Shown: positions 17,025 to 25,951 of the stretch, piece by piece
Layout: every line of letters begins with the position of its first letter
Position numbering within the stretch: position 1 is the first letter of the stretch
Assembly (NCBI GenBank): GCA_017940005.1
Contig: JAGAZO010000020.1
Location: forward strand, 1-64,000
Source: Treponema sp.
GTDB lineage: Bacteria > Spirochaetota > Spirochaetia > Treponematales > Treponemataceae
DNA: 64,000 nucleotides
Direction of reading: 5' to 3'
The notes under the pieces: model-generated
Database searches by the model: none
Told to the model about the DNA's origin: nothing
The model's input: the letters and a program-made list of their open reading frames with translations, nothing else
Translations under genes and position numbers: made by a program

Positions 17025-18344
17025 ATGATAAAAATTCTTAAAATGTTCGACTACATTTTGCTCGCATGCGTCCTTATGCTCATTACGCTTGGCATCGCGT
17101 TCATCTATTCATCAGGCATCAATTCAGACGGCATACTTGTCACCAACGAATACGTAAAGCAGATTATCTGGGCTTCGTTCGGCGTGGTGCTCATGGTGCT
17201 CGTTGCGTTGCACGACTATCGGCGCGATGAGCGATACGTAAACATATTTTACTACGTGCTGCTTGCAGTGCTCGTGTACACGCGTTTTTTTGGCAGGTAC
17301 GTGAACGGCGCGCGCAGCTGGATAGGCATAGGCGCATTCGGCGTACAGCCGTCGGAATTCGGCAAAGTCATCTTCATCATGTGCCTTGCAAAATATCTTG
17401 CGGACAGCACGAACGAAGCGCCGTTCAAGCGCTTTATAAAAGCAGGCGTGATTTTTGCCGCGCCGACGCTGCTCGTGCTCGCGCAACCTGACTTGGGCAC
17501 AGCGAGCGTATACATTCCCATCTTTCTTGTCGTCTGCTTTATGGCTGACATTCCGCTGCGTTACATCTTTTTTGTGCTCTTTGTCGGGCTTGGCACAATC
17601 TTCCTCACCGTCTTGCCCATATGGAATGTCGTCATTGCGCGGCAGAGCATTGCCGCAATAGGAGCGCTCACCAATATACGATTGCGCCTCCTGCTCACGT
17701 TCACCATACTGCTCATAACGCTCATAGCAGTAATCGTGCGCCGCTATTTTCATGGGCAAAAATATTTTTACTGGATTGCGTACTGCACGCTTATCGCAGC
17801 TGTCTCGCTCGTGCTTTCATACGGGGCTGGCAAAGTGCTCAAAGACTACCAGATAAGCCGCCTCATCGTGTTCCTCGACCCATCAACAGACCCGCGTGGA
17901 GCAGGTTGGAACATCATCCAGTCAAAAATAGCGATAGGTGCGGGCGGCATCGTTGGACGCTCGTTTTTGCACGGCACGCAGAGCCACTACCGATTTTTGC
18001 CGCAACAGAGCACTGACTTCATCTTTAGCATTTTAGCTGAAGAACTCGGCTTTCTCGGCGGGCTTTTTGTGTTCATACTGTACGGCATCATCTTTTTGCG
18101 CATGCTGCGCATCATACGCAACGCGGCAGGCTACGGTTGCTACATTGCAAGCGGCATACTCGGCATGTTCTTTTTTCACTTTTTCATCAATATAGGCATG
18201 GTCATGGGCATTATGCCTATCACCGGCATACCGCTGCTGTTTTTGTCATATGGCGGCTCGTCGCTGTGGACGGCAATGCTCTGCATAGGACTCTTGATGA
18301 GCATCAGCTCGCATAAATACGGTCTCGGCGAACAGCAGATATGA
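17025..18344 (+). CDS. rodA: Peptidoglycan glycosyltransferase RodA (SEDS)
   Basis: The SEDS-family polymerase partner of PBP2, with about ten membrane helices. Conserved pieces include NGARSWIGIG, QPSEFGKVIFI, LAQPDLGTASVY, STDFIFSILAEELGF and GIPLLFLSYGGSSLW. At 439 residues it is somewhat longer than the usual ~370-400, the extra length lying in a central loop around 215-260. Upstream AGTAGGG supports the ATG at 17025. It ends the shape operon; a strong hairpin follows. Confidence 0.95.
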   Translation: MIKILKMFDYILLACVLMLITLGIAFIYSSGINSDGILVTNEYVKQIIWASFGVVLMVLVALHDYRRDERYVNIFYYVLLAVLVYTRFFGRYVNGARSWIGIGAFGVQPSEFGKVIFIMCLAKYLADSTNEAPFKRFIKAGVIFAAPTLLVLAQPDLGTASVYIPIFLVVCFMADIPLRYIFFVLFVGLGTIFLTVLPIWNVVIARQSIAAIGALTNIRLRLLLTFTILLITLIAVIVRRYFHGQKYFYWIAYCTLIAAVSLVLSYGAGKVLKDYQISRLIVFLDPSTDPRGAGWNIIQSKIAIGAGGIVGRSFLHGTQSHYRFLPQQSTDFIFSILAEELGFLGGLFVFILYGIIFLRMLRIIRNAAGYGCYIASGILGMFFFHFFINIGMVMGIMPITGIPLLFLSYGGSSLWTAMLCIGLLMSISSHKYGLGEQQI

Positions 18345-18345
18345 G

Positions 18346-18390
18346 CTTGGGGCAAACGCAAACCCTCGTCGGGTTTTCTTTTTCCCCAAG
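18346..18390 (+). terminator. Nested hairpin after rodA
   Basis: An inner stem AAACCC/GGGTTT (18360-18376) followed by T-rich sequence serves as a terminator. It is enclosed by an outer 7-bp stem, CTTGGGG (18346-18352) with CCCCAAG (18384-18390). Bases 18391-18576 hold a further GC-rich hairpin (AGCCTTGC/GCAAGGCT near 18437-18458) but no gene. Confidence 0.6.
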
Positions 18391-18576
18391 ACCCCTTATT
18401 TTTTCCCAGTTTTCTATTGGACGCCGGCGTGCGTGAAGCCTTGCGCGTGGGCAAGGCTCATGGGCTGGGGTACAACAAGGCAGTTTTTTGTTTATATTTT
18501 ACGTCCTATAACGCATATTCTGTCTACCAAAATAAATATTTAAAGTTGGTTGTTTTTGAAGCCGTTGGTATTGACG

Positions 18577-18954
18577 TTATTTATTTTTATGATCAATTAG
18601 CCAATCTTTTATTTCCTCTTTACTCATTTTTCCAGAAGCAATATCCAACCCAAAGTCTATCAATTCTTGTTTAGAATATTCTATAATTCACCATTTACTT
18701 TTAAGAACAGCAATGCCAAATGCACTCCTATTCTTTTGTTACCGTCAACAAATGGATGATTTTCAATCAATGAATAACATAATTGAGAAGCCTTGTCAAA
18801 AATATCTGGATAAAGTTCATTTCCGTCGAAAGTTTGAAATGACGATTTCAAACTAATCCAACAGATTCTTATCCCGCACTCCATTCATTCCGTCAGTTTT
18901 TTCAATAAGTGAACTGTGAATTTTTACAACTTGCTCAAAATCAAAGAAAATCAT
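18577..18954 (-). pseudogene. Doc/Fic-family toxin, broken by two frameshifts
   Basis: The pieces of a death-on-curing toxin can be read in three frames. First: MIFFDFEQVVKIHSSLIEK from ATG 18954, ending in GVRDKNLLD and an in-frame stop. Second: SFQTFDGNELYP and the Fic motif HPFVDGNKR to a stop at 18681. Third: SKQELIDFGLDIASGKMSKE to a stop at 18577. The catalytic motif survives, but the gene carries two shifts (about a 2-base loss near 18855 and a 1-base loss near 18682). It overlaps the upstream antitoxin by 4 bp, as in working pairs. Fic-fold Doc toxins modify EF-Tu; this copy is likely dead. Confidence 0.8.
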
Positions 18955-19154
18955 TTTGCAAGTTCTTTGTATGCTTCCATATTTTGACTTATAAGAGCAT
19001 TGGAAACTGCAAAAAGTTTTTCATCAGAAATTATATCAAACTGCTTTTCTTCATCTAAAACTGTAATTATTGCTTTTCTGCCGTTATACTGTTCAAGAGA
19101 ATAATCATTTGTCAGAACTGTATTTCCCTGTATTATTCCAGTCGTCGCAAACAT
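18951..19154 (-). CDS. Antitoxin of the broken Doc system
   Basis: A 67-residue protein (MFATTGIIQGNTVLTNDYSL then GRKAIITVLDE) that looks like a Phd-type antitoxin by size, position and a 4-bp overlap with doc. ATG 19154 is chosen over the GTG at 19169, since GTGGAGG at the latter is itself the ribosome site (spacing about 6). The frame is intact although the toxin is not, so the protein may persist as a regulator. Confidence 0.6.
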   Translation of the reverse strand: MFATTGIIQGNTVLTNDYSLEQYNGRKAIITVLDEEKQFDIISDEKLFAVSNALISQNMEAYKELAK

Positions 19155-19172
19155 GTTACTTTCCTCCACAAA

Positions 19173-19436
19173 TTAATTGTTCATCACATCGCTGACAATG
19201 CTGCGTGCGCGCTGTTCGTCTTCAGGGCGCACAAACACATACCACACAAACGGACTGTAATCAGGGTTTGCAACTTGCTTCATGTTGATTTTGCAGCCGC
19301 AGCCGCCTACCACTTCGCTTTGTGTCCAGCTCGTGCCGTACGTGATGCTATTTGCTTTGAGCATTTTTTTTACCGCCTTGAACTGCTTTTCATCGCGGCT
19401 TTCGTATACTTCAATTTTTTTGCCAAAAAGAATCAT
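19173..19436 (-). CDS. Small protein, DUF2007-like
   Basis: An 87-residue protein that starts with MILFGKKIEVYESRDEKQFK and ends with a strand-helix typical of DUF2007-type proteins (WYVFVRPEDEQRARSIV). A GCGC motif (VGGCGCKIN) could bind metal. GAGGAGA on the minus strand precedes the ATG. It stands between mfd and the antitoxin gene and is transcribed with them in the same direction. The role is unknown. Confidence 0.55.
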   Translation of the reverse strand: MILFGKKIEVYESRDEKQFKAVKKMLKANSITYGTSWTQSEVVGGCGCKINMKQVANPDYSPFVWYVFVRPEDEQRARSIVSDVMNN

Positions 19437-19571
19437 ACGCTAATCTCCTCATGTACTGGCACTGCTGTAATGCGCCAATTGCTTGTCAACATACACCATG
19501 ACATTTCGCTGTAATCATACCACACCTCTGTCAAAAAATCAATTTATCTATTCTTGGCATGTCATTGCATT

Positions 19572-22500
19572 TTATGCAAGCCGCTCAAGCCGCTCGCGTA
19601 TGTATTCGCTTTTTTCTTTTAAGCCTATCGCGCCGAGCTGCAAAAACAGCATGTTTGGTTTGGCGGCATCAAGCTTGACGCTTCCCGCGCTATCTTTTAT
19701 GAGGCGCAGGACTTTATCAACATTGATGTCGCTCACTCGTGCAAACGCAACATGCACCAATCCGTTCCGTTCTTTTATAGAGCTAATGGAAAGCCGCTTG
19801 CACAAAATGCGTATCTCGGCAAGCGAAAGCAAGCTTGCCACTTCGTCAGGCACGGGACCAAAGCGGTCTTCAATTTCATTCATCGCTGCGATAAGCTCTT
19901 CGTCGCTTTGCACTGATGCGATTTTTTTGTATATCTCCATCTTTGTCTGCGGCGTTTGCACGTAGCTGTCTGGAATAAAGCCTGTGTATTCAAGCTCCAT
20001 GAGCACATCGCTTTGCGCCTTGTAGTTTTCTGCCGCTGTGAGCCGCTCAACTGCTTCGTTCAGCAATTTCAAATACAAATCGAATCCGACTGCATACACG
20101 TCGCCCGACTGGTCTTTTCCGAGCAAATTCCCTGCGCCGCGAATCTCCATGTCTTTCATAGCGATTTTAAAGCCGCTTCCAAGCTCGGTAAAATCGCTTA
20201 TCACTTGCAGGCGTTTCATTGCAACTTCTGAAAGCGACGCGTTTTCAGGATAGAACAAAAATGCATATGCCTTTCTGTCGCTGCGCCCCACCCTGCCGCG
20301 AAGCTGATACAGCTGCGACACGCCGTACATGTCAGCCCTGTCTATGATAATCGTGTTTACGTTTGGAATGTCAATGCCGTTTTCAATTATTGTTGTGGAG
20401 ACGAGCACGTGAAAGCCGCCGAGTTTAAAACGTCGGAAAATGTCTTCAAGCTCTGCCGCAGTCATCTGCCCGTGCGCTATGTCAATAACCATTTCAGGCA
20501 CAAGCTGTTCAAGCTGCCTGCGCGTTTCAAGAAGCGATTCCACCCTGTTGTGCAAAAAGAACACCTGCCCGCCCCGCTCCACTTCCCTGCGGATTGCAGC
20601 GGCAACGCGCGCATCGTTGTACGGCTCAATCACTGTTTCAATTTCCTGCCTGTTTTGCGGTGGCGTTGTGAGCAAGCTCATGTCGCGTATTTTCAGCAAA
20701 CTCATGTGGAGCGTGCGCGGGATAGGCGTTGCAGAAAGCGAAAGCGCGTCTATGTTCGCTTTGAGCTCCTTGAGCTTTTCCTTGTCTTTTACGCCAAACC
20801 GCTGCTCCTCGTCTATTATCATCAGTCCAAGATTTTTAAACGCAACATCTTTTTGAATGATGCGGTGCGTGCCTATGAGTATGTCAACATCGCCGCGCGC
20901 AAGTTTTTCCAGTATCTTTTTCTGCTCCACATGACTCACAAAGCGCGACATCATTGCGACAGTCACTGGAAAATGCGCGAATCGCTCAATGCATGTCTCG
21001 TAGTGCTGCTCTGCAAGAATTGTCGTTGGTGCAAGAAATGCAACTTGCTTTCCACCCATCACCGCCTTAAACGCAGCGCGCATCGCAATCTCTGTTTTGC
21101 CGTAGCCCACATCTCCACAGATAAGGCGGTCCATAGGCACCGGCTTTTCCATGTCGCGCTTCACTTCTTCGCTCACAGTCGCCTGGTCGGGCGTGTCTTC
21201 ATACGGAAATGCAGCTTCAAACGATGTCTGCCATTCAGTGTCTTTTGGAAACGGAAATCCGCTCGATGCTTTGCGCCGCGAATATAAATCAATCAATTTT
21301 TTTGCAACGTCTTCCACAGCCTGCTGCACGCGGTTTTTCCGGTTCTCCCACGCTTTGCTGCCTATTTTGTCAACGCGCGGCATTTCTCCTTCGCTGCCTA
21401 TGTAGCGCTGCACCATGTTCACCTGCTCAATCGGCACAAACGCAACCTCTTCATTCGCATACACAAGCTTGATGTAGTCGCGCTCGTTGCCCGCAGTCTT
21501 TACGCGCTCAATTCCTCGAAAGATGCCTATGCCGTACTGCACATGCACGACGTAATCTCCTGGATTCAATTCTATGAATGTATCGAGTGCGGCGCTCTTT
21601 GCTTTTTTAAGCGATTTTGGCACAGCTTTCCTGCGTCCGAACAGCTCATTTTCCTGAATGACGAGCAGCTTGCTGTCGGGAATTGAAAACCCGTGCGATA
21701 GAGCTTCAGACAAAACGGCAACGTCTGGAATGTCGCGCAAAAGTTCCGCCACGCGCCGCTGCTGATTTTCTCCGTCAGCAAACACAGCGATTTTCCAGCC
21801 GTCGCTGTGCAGGCGCGTCAACTCTTCTTTTAAAAAAGTGATGTTGCCAAAAAAACTTCTCGACGGCTCGCACGAAAACACAATGTCGCTCGTTTTAGCA
21901 TGCACGCTGCTGCTGTCGATTGCATCGTCATGCAGCGCAGTTTCATCGCATGGAAGCTCGCCTGCGCGTGCAAGCGTATGAAAAAGCAGACATCTTGAGA
22001 ATGTTTCGAGGAGTGAGGCAAAATCACGGAGCATGCATGACGGCGGAATTGCGGGAAAATCGAGCCGCGCTTTTCGGTACATGCCCTCGTACTCGCGCAT
22101 CATGCTGTCTTCCGCATTCACAAGCCTGTCGCAGTCAAAAAAAAGCACGCTCGTCTTTTCGCCAATGTAGTCGCGCAACGTGTACGCGCCGTCCCACAGC
22201 ACAGGATACAGCAGCTCCTCGCCCTCACTTTCGCCGCTTGCAGCAAGCTCCGCAATAATGCGCTCAATGCGCCCTTGTGCGCTTTCAGTAAACGGCAAAT
22301 GCGCATTTTGTTCGGTGTGAACGTCGTCCGCAACGCGCTGTGCAGAAAGCGCGCTTTTTTCATACGCATCGAGTTTTTTGCGCAAACAGGAAACAAGCGC
22401 GTCATCCCAAATCACTTCTTTCATCGGAGTAATCAGAATTGCGTCAAGCGCGCGCGTCGTCGCCTGGCTGTCTGCGTCGAACGTCTTTATGTGCTCTACC

Positions 22501-23198
22501 GTATCAAAGTCGAGCATGATTCGCACAGGCTCATCGTTTCCCGGTACAAATACGTCGAGCACTTCGCCGCGCATGCTGAACTCGCCTGCCACATACACAC
22601 GCGGCACGCGCGTATAACCGAGCAATGAAAGCGTTTGGGCAGTTTTTACTGTGTCTATCTTTTGCTGTTTGGAAATTGTAAACGCGTGATTTTTAATAAT
22701 TTCTGGCGGCGGTAGCGGTGACTGGAACGCGCGCTGCGTCACAATAAAAATGCGTGGCGTTTGTGAAAGCGCATTTCCCGCTCTGACTGCAAGCTTTGCC
22801 AACGCTGCCGCGCGCTCGCCAAAAACAGCGGCGCCTTTTGCAGCAGGTCGGTACGGAATAGTGCCCCACCACGGAATGAAGACAACTTCAGCTTCTGGAA
22901 ATGCCGTTGCTAAATCGGTGCGCACATCGAATGCTTCCCGCTCGCCAGGCACGACAATCACTGTGTCAAGAACGCTTGCGTCAAACGAAACGCCGCCTGC
23001 ATACTGCGACGACGTAAACGCGTGTGCGGCGCGCGCAGTGCAGTATTCGCGTGTAAAATAGCTGTACAGCGCGCCGTGCAGGCCGCGCACAGAAACGGGA
23101 AACGAGCACGAATCATCATGCAGGCGGGAAAGCGCCTCGCGCATGTCGCGCCACGAATGTATTGCGTCTTTAACAAAATTTCTCGATAATGTATTCAT
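19572..23198 (-). CDS. mfd: Transcription-repair coupling factor Mfd
   Basis: An ATP-driven translocase that removes stalled RNA polymerase at DNA damage and recruits UvrA. The 1208 residues contain UvrB-like N-terminal domains, the RNA-polymerase-interacting CarD-like domain (NPGDYVVHVQYGIGIFRGI), the Walker A motif GDVGYGKTEIAMRA, the DEEQ box IIDEEQRFG, motif SATPIPRTLHMSL, and the C-terminal helicase lobe (QLRGRVGRS) with the TRCF domain. The N-terminal 150 residues diverge more than the rest. Long antisense open frames over this gene are shadows. Confidence 0.97.
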   Translation of the reverse strand: MNTLSRNFVKDAIHSWRDMREALSRLHDDSCSFPVSVRGLHGALYSYFTREYCTARAAHAFTSSQYAGGVSFDASVLDTVIVVPGEREAFDVRTDLATAFPEAEVVFIPWWGTIPYRPAAKGAAVFGERAAALAKLAVRAGNALSQTPRIFIVTQRAFQSPLPPPEIIKNHAFTISKQQKIDTVKTAQTLSLLGYTRVPRVYVAGEFSMRGEVLDVFVPGNDEPVRIMLDFDTVEHIKTFDADSQATTRALDAILITPMKEVIWDDALVSCLRKKLDAYEKSALSAQRVADDVHTEQNAHLPFTESAQGRIERIIAELAASGESEGEELLYPVLWDGAYTLRDYIGEKTSVLFFDCDRLVNAEDSMMREYEGMYRKARLDFPAIPPSCMLRDFASLLETFSRCLLFHTLARAGELPCDETALHDDAIDSSSVHAKTSDIVFSCEPSRSFFGNITFLKEELTRLHSDGWKIAVFADGENQQRRVAELLRDIPDVAVLSEALSHGFSIPDSKLLVIQENELFGRRKAVPKSLKKAKSAALDTFIELNPGDYVVHVQYGIGIFRGIERVKTAGNERDYIKLVYANEEVAFVPIEQVNMVQRYIGSEGEMPRVDKIGSKAWENRKNRVQQAVEDVAKKLIDLYSRRKASSGFPFPKDTEWQTSFEAAFPYEDTPDQATVSEEVKRDMEKPVPMDRLICGDVGYGKTEIAMRAAFKAVMGGKQVAFLAPTTILAEQHYETCIERFAHFPVTVAMMSRFVSHVEQKKILEKLARGDVDILIGTHRIIQKDVAFKNLGLMIIDEEQRFGVKDKEKLKELKANIDALSLSATPIPRTLHMSLLKIRDMSLLTTPPQNRQEIETVIEPYNDARVAAAIRREVERGGQVFFLHNRVESLLETRRQLEQLVPEMVIDIAHGQMTAAELEDIFRRFKLGGFHVLVSTTIIENGIDIPNVNTIIIDRADMYGVSQLYQLRGRVGRSDRKAYAFLFYPENASLSEVAMKRLQVISDFTELGSGFKIAMKDMEIRGAGNLLGKDQSGDVYAVGFDLYLKLLNEAVERLTAAENYKAQSDVLMELEYTGFIPDSYVQTPQTKMEIYKKIASVQSDEELIAAMNEIEDRFGPVPDEVASLLSLAEIRILCKRLSISSIKERNGLVHVAFARVSDINVDKVLRLIKDSAGSVKLDAAKPNMLFLQLGAIGLKEKSEYIRERLERLA

Positions 23199-23270
23199 TC
23201 AAACTTTCCGATACTTATATGAAAGTGTGTTGCTTTCAACGCATGTACACGCCTTTGTGGGAGGCTTTTA

Positions 23271-24239
23271 TTGAAACGCTCAATTTTTAGTATCATAGCA
23301 TGTTTCGTTTTGTTTGGACAGATGGCAGGCGCGCAGTCACAGAGCGATTTTGCACACGCGTCTGTCTCCATAAAGTTTTACGACAAGACGATGTATTATC
23401 CCGACGACGCAGATTTGAATCCTGTGTTCATTCACGTCACTGTGCGCAATAACGGCGCGGACACGCTGCGCTTCAAGCTCGCAGACGACAGAATGTTTTC
23501 GATTGATTTCAACGCATACACAATAAAAAGCAGCCGTCTTGCACAGACAGAAACGCTCATACGAAAGCGCACGACAAATCAAACAGTATACTTCCGAGAA
23601 ATTGCGCTTGAAACAGGAGAAGAATATTCTTTTGTGGAAAACCTCAAAGAGTATCTCACAGTGCCCGCGCCGTCAGTCTACTACCTTGAGCTGACGTTTT
23701 ATCCCGAACTGTACCGCTCGCGCAACACGCGCCTTACATCTAACCGCCTCACGCTTGAAGTGCGCCCTTCCCCATCTGCCGCTTCATCTTCATCGATTCC
23801 CGTGCAGGCTGACACTGCGACAATTTTGCAGCCAGAAGAAATCTCGCCCGACAAAGTTGTGGAGCAGACAATTATGGCACGGCAAAAGTCGCTGTGGGAC
23901 CAATACTTTTTGTACATGGATGTGGAGGCAATGCTTGAACGCACGCCGAGCGCAAAGCGCAGATACCGCGCAGTTTCTGCGGACGAGCGCGAGCGCATGA
24001 TAGACGAATACAAAGCAGATTTGATGCAAGCGCGCATAGACGGCGACATCGTTGCTATTCCAGAGCGGTTTCAAATAGAGCGCACTGTGTACTCGCGCAC
24101 TGAAGGCACTGTCGTTGTGACGGAATGGTTCAACAACCGCACGTTCTACGAGCGCAAGAGCTACACATACCGCCTCCGCCTGCGCGAAGGCATTTGGCAA
24201 ATTTACGACTACACAGTTGTTAATCTGGGGACAGAATGA
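23271..24239 (+). CDS. Exported protein, first gene of a three-gene run
   Basis: A 322-residue protein with a signal peptide (residues 1-21, ending in GQMAGAQ), so it is periplasmic or surface-exposed. The first half looks like a beta-sandwich (VFIHVTVRNNGADTLRFKL, similar to intracellular proteinase inhibitor-like or BsuPI-type folds). The second half ends with an RTVYSRTEGTVVVTEWFNN beta-rich segment. TTG 23271 is the start, because GGGAGG lies 6 nt upstream. It overlaps the next gene by 4 bp. Function is unknown. Confidence 0.65.
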   Translation: MKRSIFSIIACFVLFGQMAGAQSQSDFAHASVSIKFYDKTMYYPDDADLNPVFIHVTVRNNGADTLRFKLADDRMFSIDFNAYTIKSSRLAQTETLIRKRTTNQTVYFREIALETGEEYSFVENLKEYLTVPAPSVYYLELTFYPELYRSRNTRLTSNRLTLEVRPSPSAASSSSIPVQADTATILQPEEISPDKVVEQTIMARQKSLWDQYFLYMDVEAMLERTPSAKRRYRAVSADERERMIDEYKADLMQARIDGDIVAIPERFQIERTVYSRTEGTVVVTEWFNNRTFYERKSYTYRLRLREGIWQIYDYTVVNLGTE

Positions 24240-25165
24240 AAGCGATTATCATTTCAGATGACGAAAGCGCGATTAAAAAAATCGACGCGTGCCTCGTTGA
24301 CGCAGGATACAGCACTATCATCTACCGCTGGCTTTTAAAGGCGCTCGACAACGTTGAAGAGATTGCGCCCGATGTCATACTCATCAACACATGCGATTAC
24401 CCGCGTCACTGGAAAACATTTGCGCAGTACGCAAAGAGCAGCATGCCCGAAAAAACGCCGCGCGTGATTTTATATGCGCCTGAAAATTTTTCAGGAGACG
24501 AGCAAAAAAAAGCAGATGCGCTTGGAATAGCAGGCGTTTTCCATTCGTGCGATGATGCAGGATTGCAGACGCTTCTCGCGGCGCTCGGCTCTGATGAAAC
24601 ACACAGTGCACAGCACCTTGCATTTGACGCAGCGCAAGAGTCAGTGCAAACGGCATTCAACAACGATAGAACTACTGCGGGCGACGAGATTGACGGCAGT
24701 GCACGCAACGGCGATAAACAAATGGCAGAAAGCGCGAGCGAAAGCGTCAGGAGTGAATATGCGCAGACAAACGGTGCAGATGAGCAAGCGGCATTCGACA
24801 GCAGCGGGGCAACAGCATACGGCGACAGCGCAGATGAGAACGGACAAACGTCAGACAGCGAACAAGCAGAACGCACTGAAGATGACGAGGCACAATCATT
24901 TGCGGCGCGCGCAACGCATACAAAAAGCGCAGCGATCTTCACGCATCCTGCAACAAGCGCATTTGTCACCGGCAGTGCTTCATTCCAAAATGACGGCATG
25001 ATAGAGTTTACCCCAGATGTGCCGTCGCTTGCAGAGGGGCTTTTTCCCGGCGACTGCATAGACGAGCTGTCATATAAGCGCAACGGTGAATGCTCGTACG
25101 CTACCGCAGAAGTCGTCAGCTCTGGATTGACAATTTTATTAAAGCTCGGTAGCGAAGCGGCATGA
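24236..25165 (+). CDS. Degenerate receiver-domain protein with variable linker
   Basis: Residues 1-120 look like a response-regulator receiver (MKAIIISDDESAIKKIDACL, then PDVILINTCDYPRHW), but the phosphorylatable aspartate is replaced by asparagine in LINTCDY. It therefore probably does not take phosphate. Residues 125-235 are a low-complexity acidic linker rich in D, E, A, Q and S. The last ~75 residues form a small beta-rich domain (GMIEFTPDVPSLAEGLFPGD) that may be a PilZ-like barrel. Both neighbours overlap by 4 bp. Confidence 0.6.
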   Translation: MKAIIISDDESAIKKIDACLVDAGYSTIIYRWLLKALDNVEEIAPDVILINTCDYPRHWKTFAQYAKSSMPEKTPRVILYAPENFSGDEQKKADALGIAGVFHSCDDAGLQTLLAALGSDETHSAQHLAFDAAQESVQTAFNNDRTTAGDEIDGSARNGDKQMAESASESVRSEYAQTNGADEQAAFDSSGATAYGDSADENGQTSDSEQAERTEDDEAQSFAARATHTKSAAIFTHPATSAFVTGSASFQNDGMIEFTPDVPSLAEGLFPGDCIDELSYKRNGECSYATAEVVSSGLTILLKLGSEAA

Positions 25166-25563
25166 AAAAAGCGAATGCCAAATTCTACTGCGAAAACTGT
25201 GGCGCAGAAGTTTCCGCAAACGCGCGCATATGCAACAACTGCGGACGGTTCTTCGCTTCAGTCCGCTGTCCGCAGTGCGGCACGACAGGCGACGCATCAA
25301 AGTTTGCAAACGGATGCCCCATGTGCGGTTATGCGATGAGCATTAGCGAATTGAATGGAACAGTGCTTTCGCCAGCAGATGCGATGCAAAAACGCCGCCT
25401 CAGCCGCGCGGAAAAAAAGAAACTGAAAGATGCGTTCGCTTCCCACAACACAGCGAAAAAAAAGCAGGGAGACAGCACGCTGCCGCTGTGGATTTACGCA
25501 GTGACGATTGTCGTGCTTGGCAGCGTCATCGCAGCTCTCGTGCTGCTGCTCAAGCGCTCATAA
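25162..25563 (+). CDS. Double zinc-ribbon protein with C-terminal membrane helix
   Basis: Two adjacent zinc ribbons occupy residues 8-60 (FYCENCGAEV, ARICNNCGRFF, VRCPQCGTTG, NGCPMCGYAM). A basic region and one membrane helix follow at about 110-130 (LWIYAVTIVVLGSVIAALVL). This places the ribbons in the cytoplasm with a tail anchor. It overlaps the receiver-like gene by 4 bp and appears to end this operon. The partner is unknown. Confidence 0.75.
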   Translation: MKKANAKFYCENCGAEVSANARICNNCGRFFASVRCPQCGTTGDASKFANGCPMCGYAMSISELNGTVLSPADAMQKRRLSRAEKKKLKDAFASHNTAKKKQGDSTLPLWIYAVTIVVLGSVIAALVLLLKRS

Positions 25564-25677
25564 CGGCGCAAACTGTTGAAGGGAAGTGCGTTGCTAGAAA
25601 AAGAGAAAATGTGTTATGCACCAATCGGCATAGGTGAGGTTCTGACTAAAAACACACCAAGTGATTCAGACATCGCG

Positions 25678-25706
25678 TTGACGCAGACGGCGCGTTCTGC
25701 TATAAT
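25678..25706 (+). promoter_or_regulatory. Promoter upstream of tRNA-Leu
   Basis: TTGACG (25678-25683), 17-nt spacer, perfect TATAAT (25701-25706), about 78 nt before tRNA-Leu. Its presence argues that the short ORF across this stretch is not a gene. Confidence 0.75.
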
Positions 25707-25784
25707 AACTTTATTATGCTCTATGCTCGCGCGCAACGAGCATGCAAGCCAACATGCCTCATCGCTTGGGTGAGGTTATTGATT

Positions 25785-25868
25785 GCCCGGATGGTGGAAT
25801 TGGTAGACACGCTAGGTTCAGGTCCTAGTGGGCGCAAGCTCATGCAAGTTCAAGTCTTGTTCCGGGCA
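25785..25868 (+). tRNA. tRNA-Leu (CAG)
   Basis: A class II tRNA of 84 nt. Acceptor strands GCCCGGA (25785-25791) and TCCGGGC (25861-25867) pair fully. The anticodon stem CTAGG/CCTAG holds loop TTCAGGT, so the anticodon is CAG. The long variable arm GGGCGCAAGCTC is present. Confidence 0.93.
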
Positions 25869-25951
25869 ACAGATTTCTTTCAATCCCTGTAATATTCTAA
25901 CAGGCAAGCATACATTTTCAAAGCAACTGACTTGAGGTCTTGCAACCGTTT

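Noticed and set aside
17124-17759. 211-codon minus-strand ORF across rodA
   Set aside because: Antisense to rodA, whose SEDS motifs and operon position are clear.
18417-18674. 85-codon plus-strand ORF after rodA
   Set aside because: It overlaps hairpins and the remains of the doc gene on the other strand; no protein-like features.
20409-21287. Long plus-strand open frame of 292 codons
   Set aside because: It is antisense to the well-supported mfd gene and has a biased, non-protein-like composition; a shadow of mfd codon usage.
25576-25773. 65-codon ORF before tRNA-Leu
   Set aside because: A consensus promoter for the tRNA lies inside it, the composition is unlike neighbours, and no family is recognisable.
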